DNA of 64,000 nt from Arachis hypogaea. Lineage: Eukaryota > Streptophyta > Magnoliopsida > Fabales > Fabaceae. This document shows positions 1-11,600 of the stretch, piece after piece (within the stretch, counting starts at the first letter, position 1; every line of letters begins with the position of its first letter). The stretch lies in NCBI RefSeq assembly GCF_003086295.3, contig NC_092054.1:38385294-38449293 (forward strand), read 5' to 3'. The notes beneath the pieces are model-generated. The model was given only the letters and a program-made list of their open reading frames with translations, made no database searches and was not told the DNA's origin. The translations under genes and the position numbers were made by a program.

Positions 1-3000
1 TACACAAGAAGATGCAACGGGCATTATCCTAGGACATGATGATCCCATGGTCATTACTATCATACTGACCAACGCTAATAGACCAAAGAAGCTCCGCGGA
101 TATCCTGTTCAAATCCGCCTTCGACAAACTTGGCCTACAAGAAAAAGTGCTCAGAGCATATCCGAATAGCTTGTTTGGATTAGGGGATACTCCAATCCAA
201 CCACTCGGGTATATCTCAATACACATAACCTTTGGAAAGGGAACCCGGTTAAGGACACTTAACATAGACTACATTGTTGTTGACGTGAGCTCAGCTTACA
301 ACGCTCTAATAGGTCAGACAACACTGAACTAGCTCGCCACAGTGGTTTCAACTCCACATCTATGCATGAAGTTTCCAACTCTAGAAGGGATCGCCACAAT
401 AAAAGGAGACAAAAAACTGTACGTCGCTGTTATAATAAAAGTCTGAACCTTAAAGGCAACCTAAAAAGGGAGGAAGTTCACACTATAGAACTCGGGGGAG
501 TCCGAGCTCGCAAAGAACTCCGCCCTCGGCCAGAAGGTGAGACTCAAGAAGTTCAAATTGGAGATGATCCAAGCAAAACAACAAATATAGAAGCAAATTT
601 TAGAGAAGACTTAAAGGAGCTACTAATAAAGCTCCTAAGAGACAACTTCGACCTCTTCGCATGGAAGGCCGCTGACATGCCTGGTATCGATCCCGGACTA
701 ATGCGCCACAAGTTAGCCATCTACCCAGGGTCTCGGCCAATACAGCAAAAGCGTAGGAAGCTAGGCCCGAAAAGGTCGCAAGCTGTAGAGGAGCAGGTAC
801 AGGCCATGTTGGAGGCAGGGTTCATAAAGGAGGTAAAATACCCATGATGGCTAGCCAATGTGGTGTCGGTCAAAACGTCAAATGGGAAGTGGCGGATGTG
901 CACCGATTACACCGACCTCAACAAAGCTTGCCCAAAAGATCCCTACCTACTCCTAAACATCGACACACTAGTTGATGCTTCATCAGGATATCAGTACCTC
1001 TCCTTCATGGACGCTTACTCAGGATACAACCAGATCCCAATGTATCAACCCGACCAAGAGAAGACATCAATCTTGACCCCAAAAGCAAATTATTGCTACA
1101 TAGTTATGCCCTTCGGACTCAAGAACGCAGGGGCTACATACCAAAGATTGATGAACAAAATCTTTGCATACCACATTGGGAAACTAATGGAGGTTTGCGT
1201 AGACGATATGCTGGTAAAAACACAAAGTGAGGAATTGTTGTTGCCCGACCTCGCCAAAGTGTTCGACACCATCAGAAAGTGTGGAATGCTTAATCCCACA
1301 AAGTGCACCTTTGCGGTAGAAGCTGGCAAATTCTTGGGCTTCATGCTCACACAGAGAGGGATTGAGGCAAAACCAGATAAATGTCAGGCCATACTCAACA
1401 TGAAAATTCCAACCTGCGTTAAAGAAGTACAACAGCTCAATGGAAGACTTGCAGCTCTGTCCAGGTTTCTAGCCGAATCAGCCATCATATCTCTCCCCTT
1501 TTACGCCACATTAAGAAAAGGAAAGAGGTTTGAATGGACCACAGAGTGCGAGCAAGTCTTCCAAGATTTCAAAAAATTCTTGGGGAAACCATCCATTCTT
1601 AGCCGACCACGGGAGGGAGAAGCACTCATATTATACCTCGCAGTGGGAAGTCAGGCAATAGCCTCAGCACTGGTCAGAGAAGACGAAAGTGGGCAACAAC
1701 CCATCTACTTCATCAGCAAAGCTTTACAAGGGGCCGAATTGAACTATCAAAAGATAGAAAAGTTTGCCTATACACTCATACTCACTTCTCGCCGACTCCG
1801 TCCATACTTTCAAGCGCACACTATCAAGGTACGGACCAACCAGCCCATAAAAAGCATCCTACAGAAAACAGACTTAGCTGGAAGAATCCTACAATGGGCA
1901 GTCGAGTTGTCTGAATTCGACCTCCTATATGAAACTCAGATGGCCATCAAGTCACAGTATCTGGTCGACTTCATTGCCGAGTACACAGATACCCCTGGAA
2001 ATCCCGCAAAATGGAATCTCTATGTGGACGGCTCTTTGAACAAAACTGGGAGCAAAGCAGGCGTGATAATAGAAAGTGATCAGGGAACCCAAGTCGAAAT
2101 CTCATTAAAATTTGACTTCCTTGCTTCAAATAATCAAGCCGAATACGAGGCATTACTGGCTGGTTTGAGGCTGGCTAAGGAGTTAGGGGTTCAAAAGCTT
2201 ACAATCTTTAGTGATTCACAAATAGTTACTTCGCAGATAGAAGGGAATTACCAGGCCAAGGATCCCACCATAAAAAAATCTGGACAAGACCAGAGAACAG
2301 CTCGCACAACTCGGGAAATATGAGATCCAACATATACCTCGGGAACAGAACGCTTGAGTTGATGCACTCTCAAAACTAGCCAGCACCAAACCAGGGGGCA
2401 ACAATAGAAGCCTCATCCAGGAAACATTGCAAAGCCCATCAATCACGAAGGAAGAAAAGGTCCTAACCATATCTGGTCAGGATCAAGGGTAGATGACTCC
2501 CATAATCAACTACCTCAAGACAGAGGCACTCCCCACAGATAAGAATGAGGCAAAGCATTTAATACGAGAAGCACAGTACTACACTATGGTGGGCGACATC
2601 TTATACAGGAGAGGGTTCTCAACACCCCTCTTAAAATGCGTACCGACCTCTAATACAAGAGAAGTCCTGGAAGAAGTACACAGTGGCATGTGTGGTAACC
2701 ACTTAGGGGCACGAGCTCTTTCCAAAAAAAGGTACTACGAGCTGGATTCTTCTGGCCAACCTTACAAAAAGAAGCAACAGAGTTCATCAAGACATGCCCA
2801 CCATGTCAGAAGCATGCTAACTTCCACATCGTCCCACTAGAAGAGCTCATCAGTATAACGTCACCCTAGCCATTCGCAAAATGGGGGCTATACCTCCTCG
2901 GACCCTTTCCCCAAGGATCGGGACAAGTTAAATTCCTAATTGTAGAGGTGGACTATTTCACAAAATGGATTGAGGCAGAGCCCCTAGCCAATGCCACTGC

Positions 3001-3726
3001 TCAAAGAAGTCAGAAATTCCTATACAGGAATATTATTACAAGATTTGGAGTCCCTTACTCCATCACCACAGATAATGGCACTCAATTCACTGATACTGGT
3101 TTCAGGAACTTGGTAGCTGACTTGAAAATAAAACACCAATTCACATCCGTAGAACACCCACAAGCTAACAGACAGGCAGAAGCTGCAAACAAAGTCATAC
3201 TAGCTGGGTTAAAACGGAGACTACAGGACGCAAAGGGAGCTTGGGTCGAAGAGCTCCCACAAGTCCTATGGGCATATTAGACAACTCCGCACTCCACCAC
3301 AGAAGAATCACCTTTCCGAATTACTTACGGAATGGAGGCAATGATCCCAGTGGAGATAGAGGAATGATCCCCCAGAATAATCCTCTACAATGAAGAAACC
3401 AACTCTCAAAATCAAAGGGAAGAGCTCGACCTACTACCCGAGGTCCGAGAAGGAGCTCGGATTAGAGAGGAAGCGCTAAAGCGTCGAATGACTTCAAGGT
3501 ATAATCATAGGGTAATCCAGCGAAGCTTCACCTACAACGATCTTATCCTAATCCGAAATGACATTGGAGCAGGCCAATCAGGAGAGGGGAAGCTAGCAGC
3601 TAATTGGAAAGGACCTTACTGAGTTGTAGAGGTACTGGGAAGAGGCTATACAAGGTGTCTGACCTCGAGCGACGAGAGCTACCAAGATCATGGCATGCCT
3701 GTAACCTAAGAAGGTACTATAGTTAG
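1..3726 (+). pseudogene. Element A pol remnant (protease, RT, RNase H, integrase)
   Basis: Broken polyprotein of a Ty3/gypsy element. Bases 1-330 hold the end of the protease domain, with a short deletion near 78 that removes residues before the DQGS-type active site. From 362 the linker to RT reads through to a TGA at 845. RT then runs 860-1780 with FMDAYSGYNQ and a metal-binding motif reading CVDD instead of the usual YVDD, so the Tyr is replaced by Cys. RNase H (about 2020-2320) keeps YVDGS, AEYEALLAGL and SDSQ. After 2323 the frame shifts repeatedly. The integrase zinc-binding part is shifted near 2725, and the core (2948-3280) keeps VDYFTKW, TDNGTQF and a Glu in QANRQAEAANK. Stops at about 2871, 3278, 3366 and 3620 interrupt the C-terminal domain. 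The end matches the CNLRRYYS terminus of E and F. Confidence 0.9.
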
Positions 3727-4863
3727 AAAATAATAAAGATCTTAGGTCAAGGTGCACTCTTTTTCCTGAAAAGGTTTTTTAATGAGACACCAAACCAAGA
3801 TCTACAAAAATTGCTCGAGTTAGAAGGGTAAGCACTTATATGTATATATTCTTGTCTATATGTCTATTTTCTACTTGAATAAAGTCTTTCAAATTCCCTA
3901 AAAAGTTTCCTACCAAGACGTATTAATCTGAGCGCAAAAATTCACTGCCCGATCACGACAAGGTCGGCAAGGTGAAAATCAAATTCACCGCCCGATCACG
4001 ACAAGGTCGACAACGTGAAAACCAAATTCACCGTTTGATCACGACAAGGTCGGCAAAGTGAAAGCGATTAAAACAGATCAATGCAAGAAGTTATAAAAAG
4101 TAATCCATAAAAAGTGGCCTGACGAGGTCTAACTAAAAATGGACTACTAAAAATAACTTACAAAGAGGTTAGACAAAACGACCAATGCAAGAAGTTATAA
4201 AAAGTAATCCATAAAAAGTGTCCTGACGAGGTCTAACTAAAAATGGACTACTAAAAATAACTTACAAAGAGGTCGGATAAAACGGTCAACGCAAAAAAGT
4301 TATAAAAAGTAATTCATAAAAAGTGGCCTGACGAAGTCTGACTAAAAATGGATTACTAAAAATAACTTAAGAAGGATCGACAAGAGAAGTCGGACCAATG
4401 AAAAACATGCACTAAAAGGGACACAGCTCTGCCCAAAAAGCCACAACTCCACGACAAGGCTATTAAAATTGTTCAAAGACTAACTAAAAGGGTTCTAACA
4501 AAACACTAAAAAGGTTGTCGAACAAGATAGCCCCAAGGGTCATCTCGCCCAACCAGAATACAGGTAAAATAAAGATCTAATAAAAAAGAGGTCGGACAGT
4601 AGAGTCCAACACTCTATAAAGATCTACAAAAATTCGCAAAGGTTGCAAAAGAACGATCAACATATCAAAAGAAACACAGCCATCATTAAAAGACTCAGAA
4701 GCTGACCTGACAGAGGGCCTCAAGAGTTCAAAGTATTTTGTTTTTCTACCTAATAAGTTGCATAGAAGCAACTAAAAGTCAAAGAAAGCCAAACCATAAA
4801 CAAAGATACAAAAAACAGAGTTCAAAAGCCCACAAATCAGGCTATACAGATAAAATAATGAAG
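3727..4863. repeat. Element A pol/antisense-gene spacer: tandem hairpin units
   Basis: Non-coding spacer between two convergent genes. A 40-base block after the pol stop has GGTGCA and GACACC-type ends and is shared with E and F. It is followed by three units (about 3938-4065) of TTCACC...GATCACGACAAGGTCGG...GGTGAA, where outer and inner arms are complementary. Then come three units of exactly 104 bp (starts 4081, 4185, 4289). Each contains AAGTTATAAAAAGTAATCC and its near-complement ACTAAAAATAACTT, around an inner GACGAGGTC-type palindrome. The remainder to 4863 is degenerate versions of the same units. Confidence 0.8.
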
Positions 4864-6822
4864 TCATAAGGGGTTCAAAGTTTCCCCAGTAGTAGCGTCA
4901 GTGGCCGAAGGAGGAGGAATGATATTCATAGGGGTGGCGTCCACGGTCCCATCCTCACAATTAAGAATTTCACAATCCGGATCAGGTTGAGAATGGTCGA
5001 CCTCAGCAGAAGGATTTGAAGAAGTTGTGGCTGCAAAAGCCTTGGCTGGCGGAGCAGGAGGAGGCCCATCATCTTCATCGTCTGTAGCAGGCACAATTCT
5101 GCCATCCTCCACTACATTATCTAAGCTAAAGAGAGCCAGGTCAATTTTAGGAGCAAGAACTCGGACCTGGGCCCTCAAGTTTTCATAAGCACCCGTCACA
5201 TTATCTACCAGATGACTCTGGAGGTCGGCATAATCCATATGAGCAGTTTCAAGCCTCCCCTTTAGCTCCAACACCTAGGCATAAGTGCTGGTATAACTCT
5301 CCTTGTGCTTTTTCACCATCTCCTCTGCCAAATTTGCAGCTGCCTCAGCCCTAACAACCCACAACTTCTCCTTCTCCAAGTCCAACTCCAGATTAATCAC
5401 CCTGGCATCTAGCTCGTCCTTCAAACCCTTGACTCTATCAAATTCTGACTTAGCATCCTCCAGGAAAGCCTTAGTCGCGTGAACTGGAGAACCTTGGACA
5501 GTATGAAACAAAGCGCTCCCATATGGGCCATCCGGATACTATTATTGGTAATAAAATTCAAGTGATGTAGGATGGACACATCATCCATTGGAACTCAACC
5601 AAAGGGGGCAACCTGATTATCAACAAACCCCACAACATCAAAATCTGGGGCATCCAGGTCATAAGGTTCAACAGTTTTTTGTTTTTTAGGAGGAGGGCCA
5701 GCAGTAGGAGAAGAGGCAGCACCAGTAGATGGTCGAACAGGGTCAGAAGGAATAATTCGGACCTGAGGGGCTGGAATAACCTTCCTCGGCCCAGAAGCAC
5801 TCGATGTTGGTTTCTTTGGAGGAACCTGGGAAGACTCTCTCTCCGCAGTCTTGGCCGAGATGTTGGAGGCAGCTGTCGCCTTCTTAGCCCGACGATAGGC
5901 CTTCATGGAATCTACAGACTTCACCATTTCTGAAATAGGAAAACAGGCAAAATCAAGTTGCAATTAAGAAAGGGATAGATTGGCAAACAAACAAACAAAC
6001 AAAGAAAAGCTACGAATAAAGTCGGCAACTACCCAATTCAGTTCGAAGAAGGGAAGGATTTCCTAAAAACTTCTTCGTGTCAAAATGGGGAGGCTCTCCC
6101 CAAATTTCCTCCAACACATTCACAAAGGCCTGCTCGACCTCATCCAGACTCTCCCAGGAATACCTAGCTATTATTACGTTCTTCTGCCAGTACAAAGGGA
6201 AGGTAGGCTCATCATTTTCATCCAAAAAGAAGGGCTAAGCTCCCTCAACAGCTCGGACCTTGAAATAATAGTTTTTAAAGTCCCTAAAGGACTCGTCATA
6301 TATAGAGAAAACCTTTTTTCCTTGACTGGCTCGGAAAGAAACCCAGGAGGCTTTCTTCTTAGCTGCCCCAAGCTTTGTCAAAACAAAAAGATAAAGAAAA
6401 AGAGTTTGGGTAGGTCGGATATCCAGTTCCTGACACAACAATTGAAAGATTTTTATAAAGCCCCAAGAGTTCGGGTGGAGCTGAGAAGGAGCTACATTAC
6501 AGGACCACAACAATTCGGTCTCAAAAGGAGTAAAAGGAATGGTAATATTCAACTGACTAAAGAAATAGTCATAAGCAGAGAAGAAGCGATGTTCCCCTTG
6601 AATCAAAGAGGGAAAACTAACCCTCTCCTCAGGATCAGGTGACACTAACTCATAATTCTTCTCTTGATCCTTATCACTACAAATCTTATGGTGCCTCCTA
6701 AGTCACACACAATACTCAGAATCAGCAACTGTAAGACACATCAACACAATAGAGTCCAGCCAGTCAGACATGCCATCCGGGATCTTAGTAGACCTCTCAA
6801 CAATATTTTTGCGAGAAGACAT
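4864..6822 (-). pseudogene. Antisense accessory gene of element A (Transposase_28-like, spliced)
   Basis: Read right to left. Exon 1 starts with the ATG at 6822 and ends at 6033. A GT-AG intron of about 100 bp follows, and exon 2 begins at 5929 and ends with the TGA at 4864-4866. Exon 1 resembles the 'putative gypsy type transposon' family (Pfam Transposase_28), with the hallmark QLHPNSWGFIKIFQLLC near 6450-6500. Exon 2 encodes a basic, Ala/Pro/Ser-rich linker with KKQK, a coiled coil (EFDRVKGLKDELDARV region, about 5280-5480) and an acidic Pro-rich tail. Stops occur in exon 1 (about 6720 and 6235), there is a frame break near 5560, and a TAG lies at 5275. The same gene, with the same intron position, is in E and F. 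Its function is unknown; antisense placement between pol and LTR is a Tat-lineage trait. Confidence 0.75.
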
Positions 6823-8095
6823 AGGTCAACTATTCCTACAGGAAGAAAAAGAAAAAATGGGTTACTACCAAACAACTCAGACAAATATGAAAATAATTCG
6901 AACAATAACATACGAACGTCAAGAGTCAGACACAGCAGTAAAAGAGAAACCCCAGGATTCATAATAAAGTCCAGGGGCACCCTTTAGAGGCAGTAATAAG
7001 GCAGAAACCAGGAAAAAAGGAAATCAACAGTCTATACCCCAATCATCACCAACAAAAAATACTAAAGTTATAACTTTTCCTACTGACAGTTTATCATCAA
7101 AATATTGTTAAGCCAGAACAAAAAGAAGCCAGACAACGATGAAAAGAAACAAGAACAGCAACGAAAACCCTAAGCAAGATCACCAGAAGGCACACATTCT
7201 TCTCAAAAAGTGAGCAACAAGGAAAAATCACAAGCTGTGGATCAAGACACAAAAAGACGCAATCTTTTCGCAGAAGAATCAAAGTTTTTCAAAGCAAAAC
7301 CCAAATACAAAGTCAAAGCCTTACATCAAAAGCATGCACAGTTGTCGAAAGTAAAAAGAGAAAAGAAAGAAAACACTAACCTACAGAGGAGAAGGTAATA
7401 ACGAAGAATGGCGCAAGTCCACACTAAACAGTCGCTTCAAGGCAAGGAGAATAGAAGGCTCGGAGACGCAAAAATGCGAAGACAAAGCGCTACAGCAAGC
7501 AAAGAATTAAGGCCAAGTCAAGGAAATCACAGTATTAATAAAAAAATACAACCTTTAGCAAAAAGGATCAAGCTTTTCAAAGCAGATTTGGCCAAAGTTT
7601 TCGCAGACATTAAATACCAAGACAAGTCATCAAAATGAAAAAATGGAGGAAGAAATACCAACCTGTAAAGAAAAAGGAAAATAGGGTAACGATCGAACAC
7701 TCTCGAGCTAAAAAAGACAGAGAGAACCACGAAACGTAAGAGAAGCAGAGGGGACGAAGCACTTTAGTGAAGCGACGAAAAGCAAAGGGTAAAGAGAAAG
7801 GAGAAGAAGAAGAAATTGAAAGCAAGACTCTTGAAATTCAAAATGAAAGGTAAAAAAGGTAAAGAGGGAAATGGCAAGAGGAGTTAATAAGCATTAAACC
7901 CTCGCACGTTTCCAAGGAAACAAAAATGCGCGCTACAAATAAGGGAAGGAAACGCTTCGCATTTTAAAAGATAAACCTACCAGGAGTCATACTAGAGATC
8001 GACCCAAGGCGAAATGCTTGAGCTCGACTTCCTCAAAAGGATCGAAGTCTGAAGGACATGACTCTAAGGGAAAAGTCGAGCTCAAGTAGGGGCAC
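6823..8095. other. Leader between antisense gene and 3' LTR of element A
   Basis: Purine-rich on the + strand (pyrimidine-rich for the antisense transcript). Short Lys/Arg-rich frames occur here but their sequence is not shared with the equivalent region of E or F, so they are not called as genes. The region holds the conserved block at 7903-7923 and ends in the G-rich polypurine tract AGTAGGGGCAC immediately before the LTR at 8096. It probably contains the promoter of the antisense gene (inference from position). Confidence 0.55.
7903..7923 (-). promoter_or_regulatory. Conserved AAACCCTCGCACGTT block (element A)
   Basis: A 21-base block that is the same, to within one or two bases, as 43545-43565 in E and the complement of 30214-30234 in F, inside otherwise diverged leader sequence. 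It is followed within about 20 bases by GCGCGC in all three. It lies about 175 bases inside the 3' LTR and roughly 1.1 kb upstream of the antisense ATG. AAACCCT resembles the plant telo-box promoter motif. A regulatory role is inference. Confidence 0.5.
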
Positions 8096-8640
8096 TGTTC
8101 GTACCTTGGGTCGAGCTATCCGACCCGGACTGATTGGAGATAAAGCAACCGACCTCTTCAAGTTAGGACCCCCGACCTCTTCTTTAAAAGAGTTCATCCA
8201 AATCGACATGAGAGGCCCAAACAGACCCAAATGAAGGGACACAACCCAATCTAAAGGCAGTTAAAGCCTAGAAAGTTAAGGGTGGTTCCCCTGAGATAAG
8301 ATGACCTCACTTAAAGATAAAGATAAGATAACTAACTTATCTTATCTAGAAAGGTCAGCCTACACTACTATAAATACACTGGAGCACCCAGGTATAACTC
8401 ATACTCTGATTCTACTAAAAACCTGCCAAAAGCACGTGCTAACTTAAGCATCGGAGTCTTTTGCAGGTACCACCACCCTCTGGTGACGAAGGATCAGCAG
8501 TATCTCCAGCTCCACCAGTTCCATCAGGTCAGACAAGACAGCTCCGACCACCATATCCAACAAGTCAGACACGACAGCTCCGGCCACCATAGTAGATCTC
8601 ATCCGAGATCCACCTTCAGTTTCAGGTAACCCTCGGAACA
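8096..8640 (+). repeat. 3' LTR of element A
   Basis: 545 bp, begins TGTTCGTACC and ends CCCTCGGAACA, matching the LTR ends of D, E and F. TATAAATA at 8369-8376 is the likely promoter, preceded at 8297-8350 by several GATAAG copies. It is preceded by the polypurine tract and followed directly by element C pol sequence. Confidence 0.92.
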
Positions 8641-11600
8641 AATAGCAGAGGCCCATTGTGTAGAAAATAAAAGTGATGATGATTTAATCAAAGATCCGAT
8701 TTTTTCTATTTCTGGTGATTCTATTGATTTCACTTTTGATTGCATCTATGATTTGGAACCTTTGGGATTTGAAAAATATTCAATCAAAGAGGATAATTAT
8801 TATAAAGGGTTTGAATCTCAAGATCCCTTAGAGAAAATTAATCTAGGGACTCTTGATGATGTTTGAATTATATATATTTGTAAAGATCTTGTTGATCCTT
8901 TTTGAACTGAACTCTTTAATCTTTTATATGAATTTAAAGATTGTTTTGCTTGGGATTATCATGAGATGCCTGGTCTCGATCGTTCATTGGTAGAATATCG
9001 ATTAGCATTGAAACCCAATGCTTGACCTGTAAAATAGACTCCAAGGCGTTTTGCTCCTGAAATCAATATTGAAATTAAAGAAGAAATAGAACGCTTAATC
9101 AAAGCGAAATTTATTCGAACTGCACGTTATGTGGAGTGGGTATCAAACGTTGTCCCTGTTATGAAGAAGAATAGGAAGTTGAGAGTCTGCATCGATTTTC
9201 GAGATTTGAATAATGCTACTCAAAAGATGAATATTTTTTGCCTATCGCAGATATGTTAATCGATTCTGCGGCGGGGAATGAAATTCTTAGTTTCATGGAT
9301 GGATATTCCGGATATCAGATTTTTATTGCGGAAGATGACGTGGCTAAAACTGCTTTCCGTTATCCTGGGGCATTAGGTACATATGAATGGGTGGTTATGC
9401 CTTTCGGTTTAAAGAATGCTGGAGCAACATATCAGTGTGCAATGAATGCCATTTTTCATGAATTCATTGGGAAGTTTATGGATGTATATATCGATGACGT
9501 AATGGTCAAATTGATTTTCGTGAGTCAACATATTGACCACTTAAGAAAGGCATTCCTTACTATGAGGAAGAAAGGTTTAAAAATGAATCCGTTGAAATGT
9601 GCTTTTGGAGTATCGGCTGGAAATTTCTTGGGATTTGTTGTTCATAAAAAAGGGATAGCTATTGATAAAAATAAAGCAGATGCAATATTAGCATTGTCTG
9701 CACCCAAGTTGAAGAAGGAAGTGCAATCGTTTTTGAGAAAAGTGAATTATCTTCGGAGATTCATCTCGAATCTTTCAGATCGAACTAGGGTATTTGCGCC
9801 TTTAATAAAATAAAAAAATGGTTCAAAATTTGAATGGACCACGGAACATCAATCGGCGTTCAATTCGATTAAGGCATATTTGTCAAAAGCCCCGATTATG
9901 GCGAATGTTCATCCATTTGACCCTTTAAAATTATATATTGCAGCGTCTGAAAATACTATTGGATGTATGTTAGCCCAGGATGATGAAAATGGGCATGAGC
10001 GAGCAGTTTATTACCTTAGTCAAGTATTAACTGACATCGAAGCAAGGTATTTGGTGCGGAATTTATAACCCACAAACTAACCGGCAAGTGCACCGGATCG
10101 TACCAAGTAATACCTCAGGTGAGTGAGGGTCGATCCCACGAGGATTGATGGACTAAACAACAATGGTTGATTAATTTACTTAGTTAGACAAATAAAAAAG
10201 AGTGTTGAGAGTTCAATAACATTAAACAATAAATTCAGTAAATCAGAAAGCAAGCAGTAAACAGGTTGTAAATAATATATTGAGAAACAGTTAAGGCTTC
10301 AGAGTTATCTATTTTCCGGATTGACTTTTCTTACTAACTATTTTAATCATGCAAGATTTAATTCATGGCAAACTATATGTGACTAGACCCTAATTCCTTA
10401 GACCTTTCTAGTCTCCTCTAACTTTCATCAACCGCCAATTTCTTGGTCAATTAATTCCAATTAGGGGGTGAAGTTTAATTCTAGTTGTTATGCCACAAAA
10501 ATCCTAATTACCCAAATATAAGAGGATTATATGTCACGTATCCTGTTAAGTCCAGATAATTAAAATTTAGGAGAAATTGTTTTCAAGCTATTGTTCAAGT
10601 AAAGAGCTTTTCCAAGTTATACAAGAACTCAATTAGAACATGGGTCATACTTCCGTTCCATCCAAATTCATAAGATAAAGAACGAAAACAATCTTTGAAA
10701 TATAAATCAGTACATGAATTAAAATAGAAAAATAATAGTATCAATTCATACAATAGACAGAGCTCCTAACCTTAACAGTGGAGGTTTAGTTGCTCATGGT
10801 TCAGAGAGAAAATAAGGATTTTGGTAAATTGTAAATTAGGCTGAGGTGGAATGAAAAGTGGAAATATTCTCCTGAAATTCCCAGAAGAGAAGTTTCTTTT
10901 CTCTTTTATATCTAATCCTAATTAATGTAAGATCTATTTTCTAAAACTAAAATAATATCTTTTCCTATTTTAAAAAAAAGATAAAGTTTAAATCAAAATT
11001 AAAATCAGCGTTTTCTGCGTTTTCTGCACGTGGCGCATGTCACGCGTACGCGTCAGTCACGCGTACGCGTCAGGTACGCACACGCGTCGCTAAGCAAATC
11101 TCCAAATCACGTGCACGTATTGCCCTCGCTGGTCATCTCCTTTAATTCTTGTGCTCCTTCCATTTGTGCAAGCTTCCTCTCCATCCTCTAAGCTATTCCT
11201 GCCCTATATAGCCTTCTTCTCTTTTTCTGCGGAAGCTCCATCAAATCCAACTAAATGCTACCTAAAATAAACAGAATTGCACAAGTCTCAAAGTAGCATC
11301 AATAGTGGCTAAAAGATAATTAATTCTTAATTAAACTCAACAAATTAAATGCAAATTCACTAGGAAAAGATAGGAAAGATGCTCACGCGTCAGTATTCCC
11401 CAATCGAGAAATTATTTTTGTCTTTATATCATGCATGTATGAAATTAAAGTGTTATATGGTGGCTAAGTCAGTGAAAGTTATAGCACAAACTGACCTAAT
11501 TAAGTATATGTTAAGTTTCCCTATGTTAAGGGGACGTTTGGGGAAGTGGATGCTGGCATTGACAGAATTTGATTTACAGTATGTTCCAGCCAAGGCTGTG

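Larger units (their letters stand above)
1..8640 (+). mobile_element. Element A: 3' portion of a Tat-lineage Ty3/gypsy retrotransposon
   Basis: A decayed LTR retrotransposon on the + strand whose 5' LTR, gag and part of the protease lie left of the window. Order seen: protease remnant, reverse transcriptase, RNase H, integrase (1-3726), hairpin-repeat spacer (3727-4863), antisense accessory gene (4864-6822), purine-rich leader, 3' LTR (8096-8640). The sequence is closely similar throughout to elements E and F in this window, which defines one family. Right after the LTR, mid-pol sequence of a different element (C) resumes at 8641, so A is inserted in C. The bases AATAG after the LTR are the candidate target duplication, but the left copy is outside the window. 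Additional antisense genes between pol and the 3' LTR are known for Tat-lineage elements. Confidence 0.9.
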
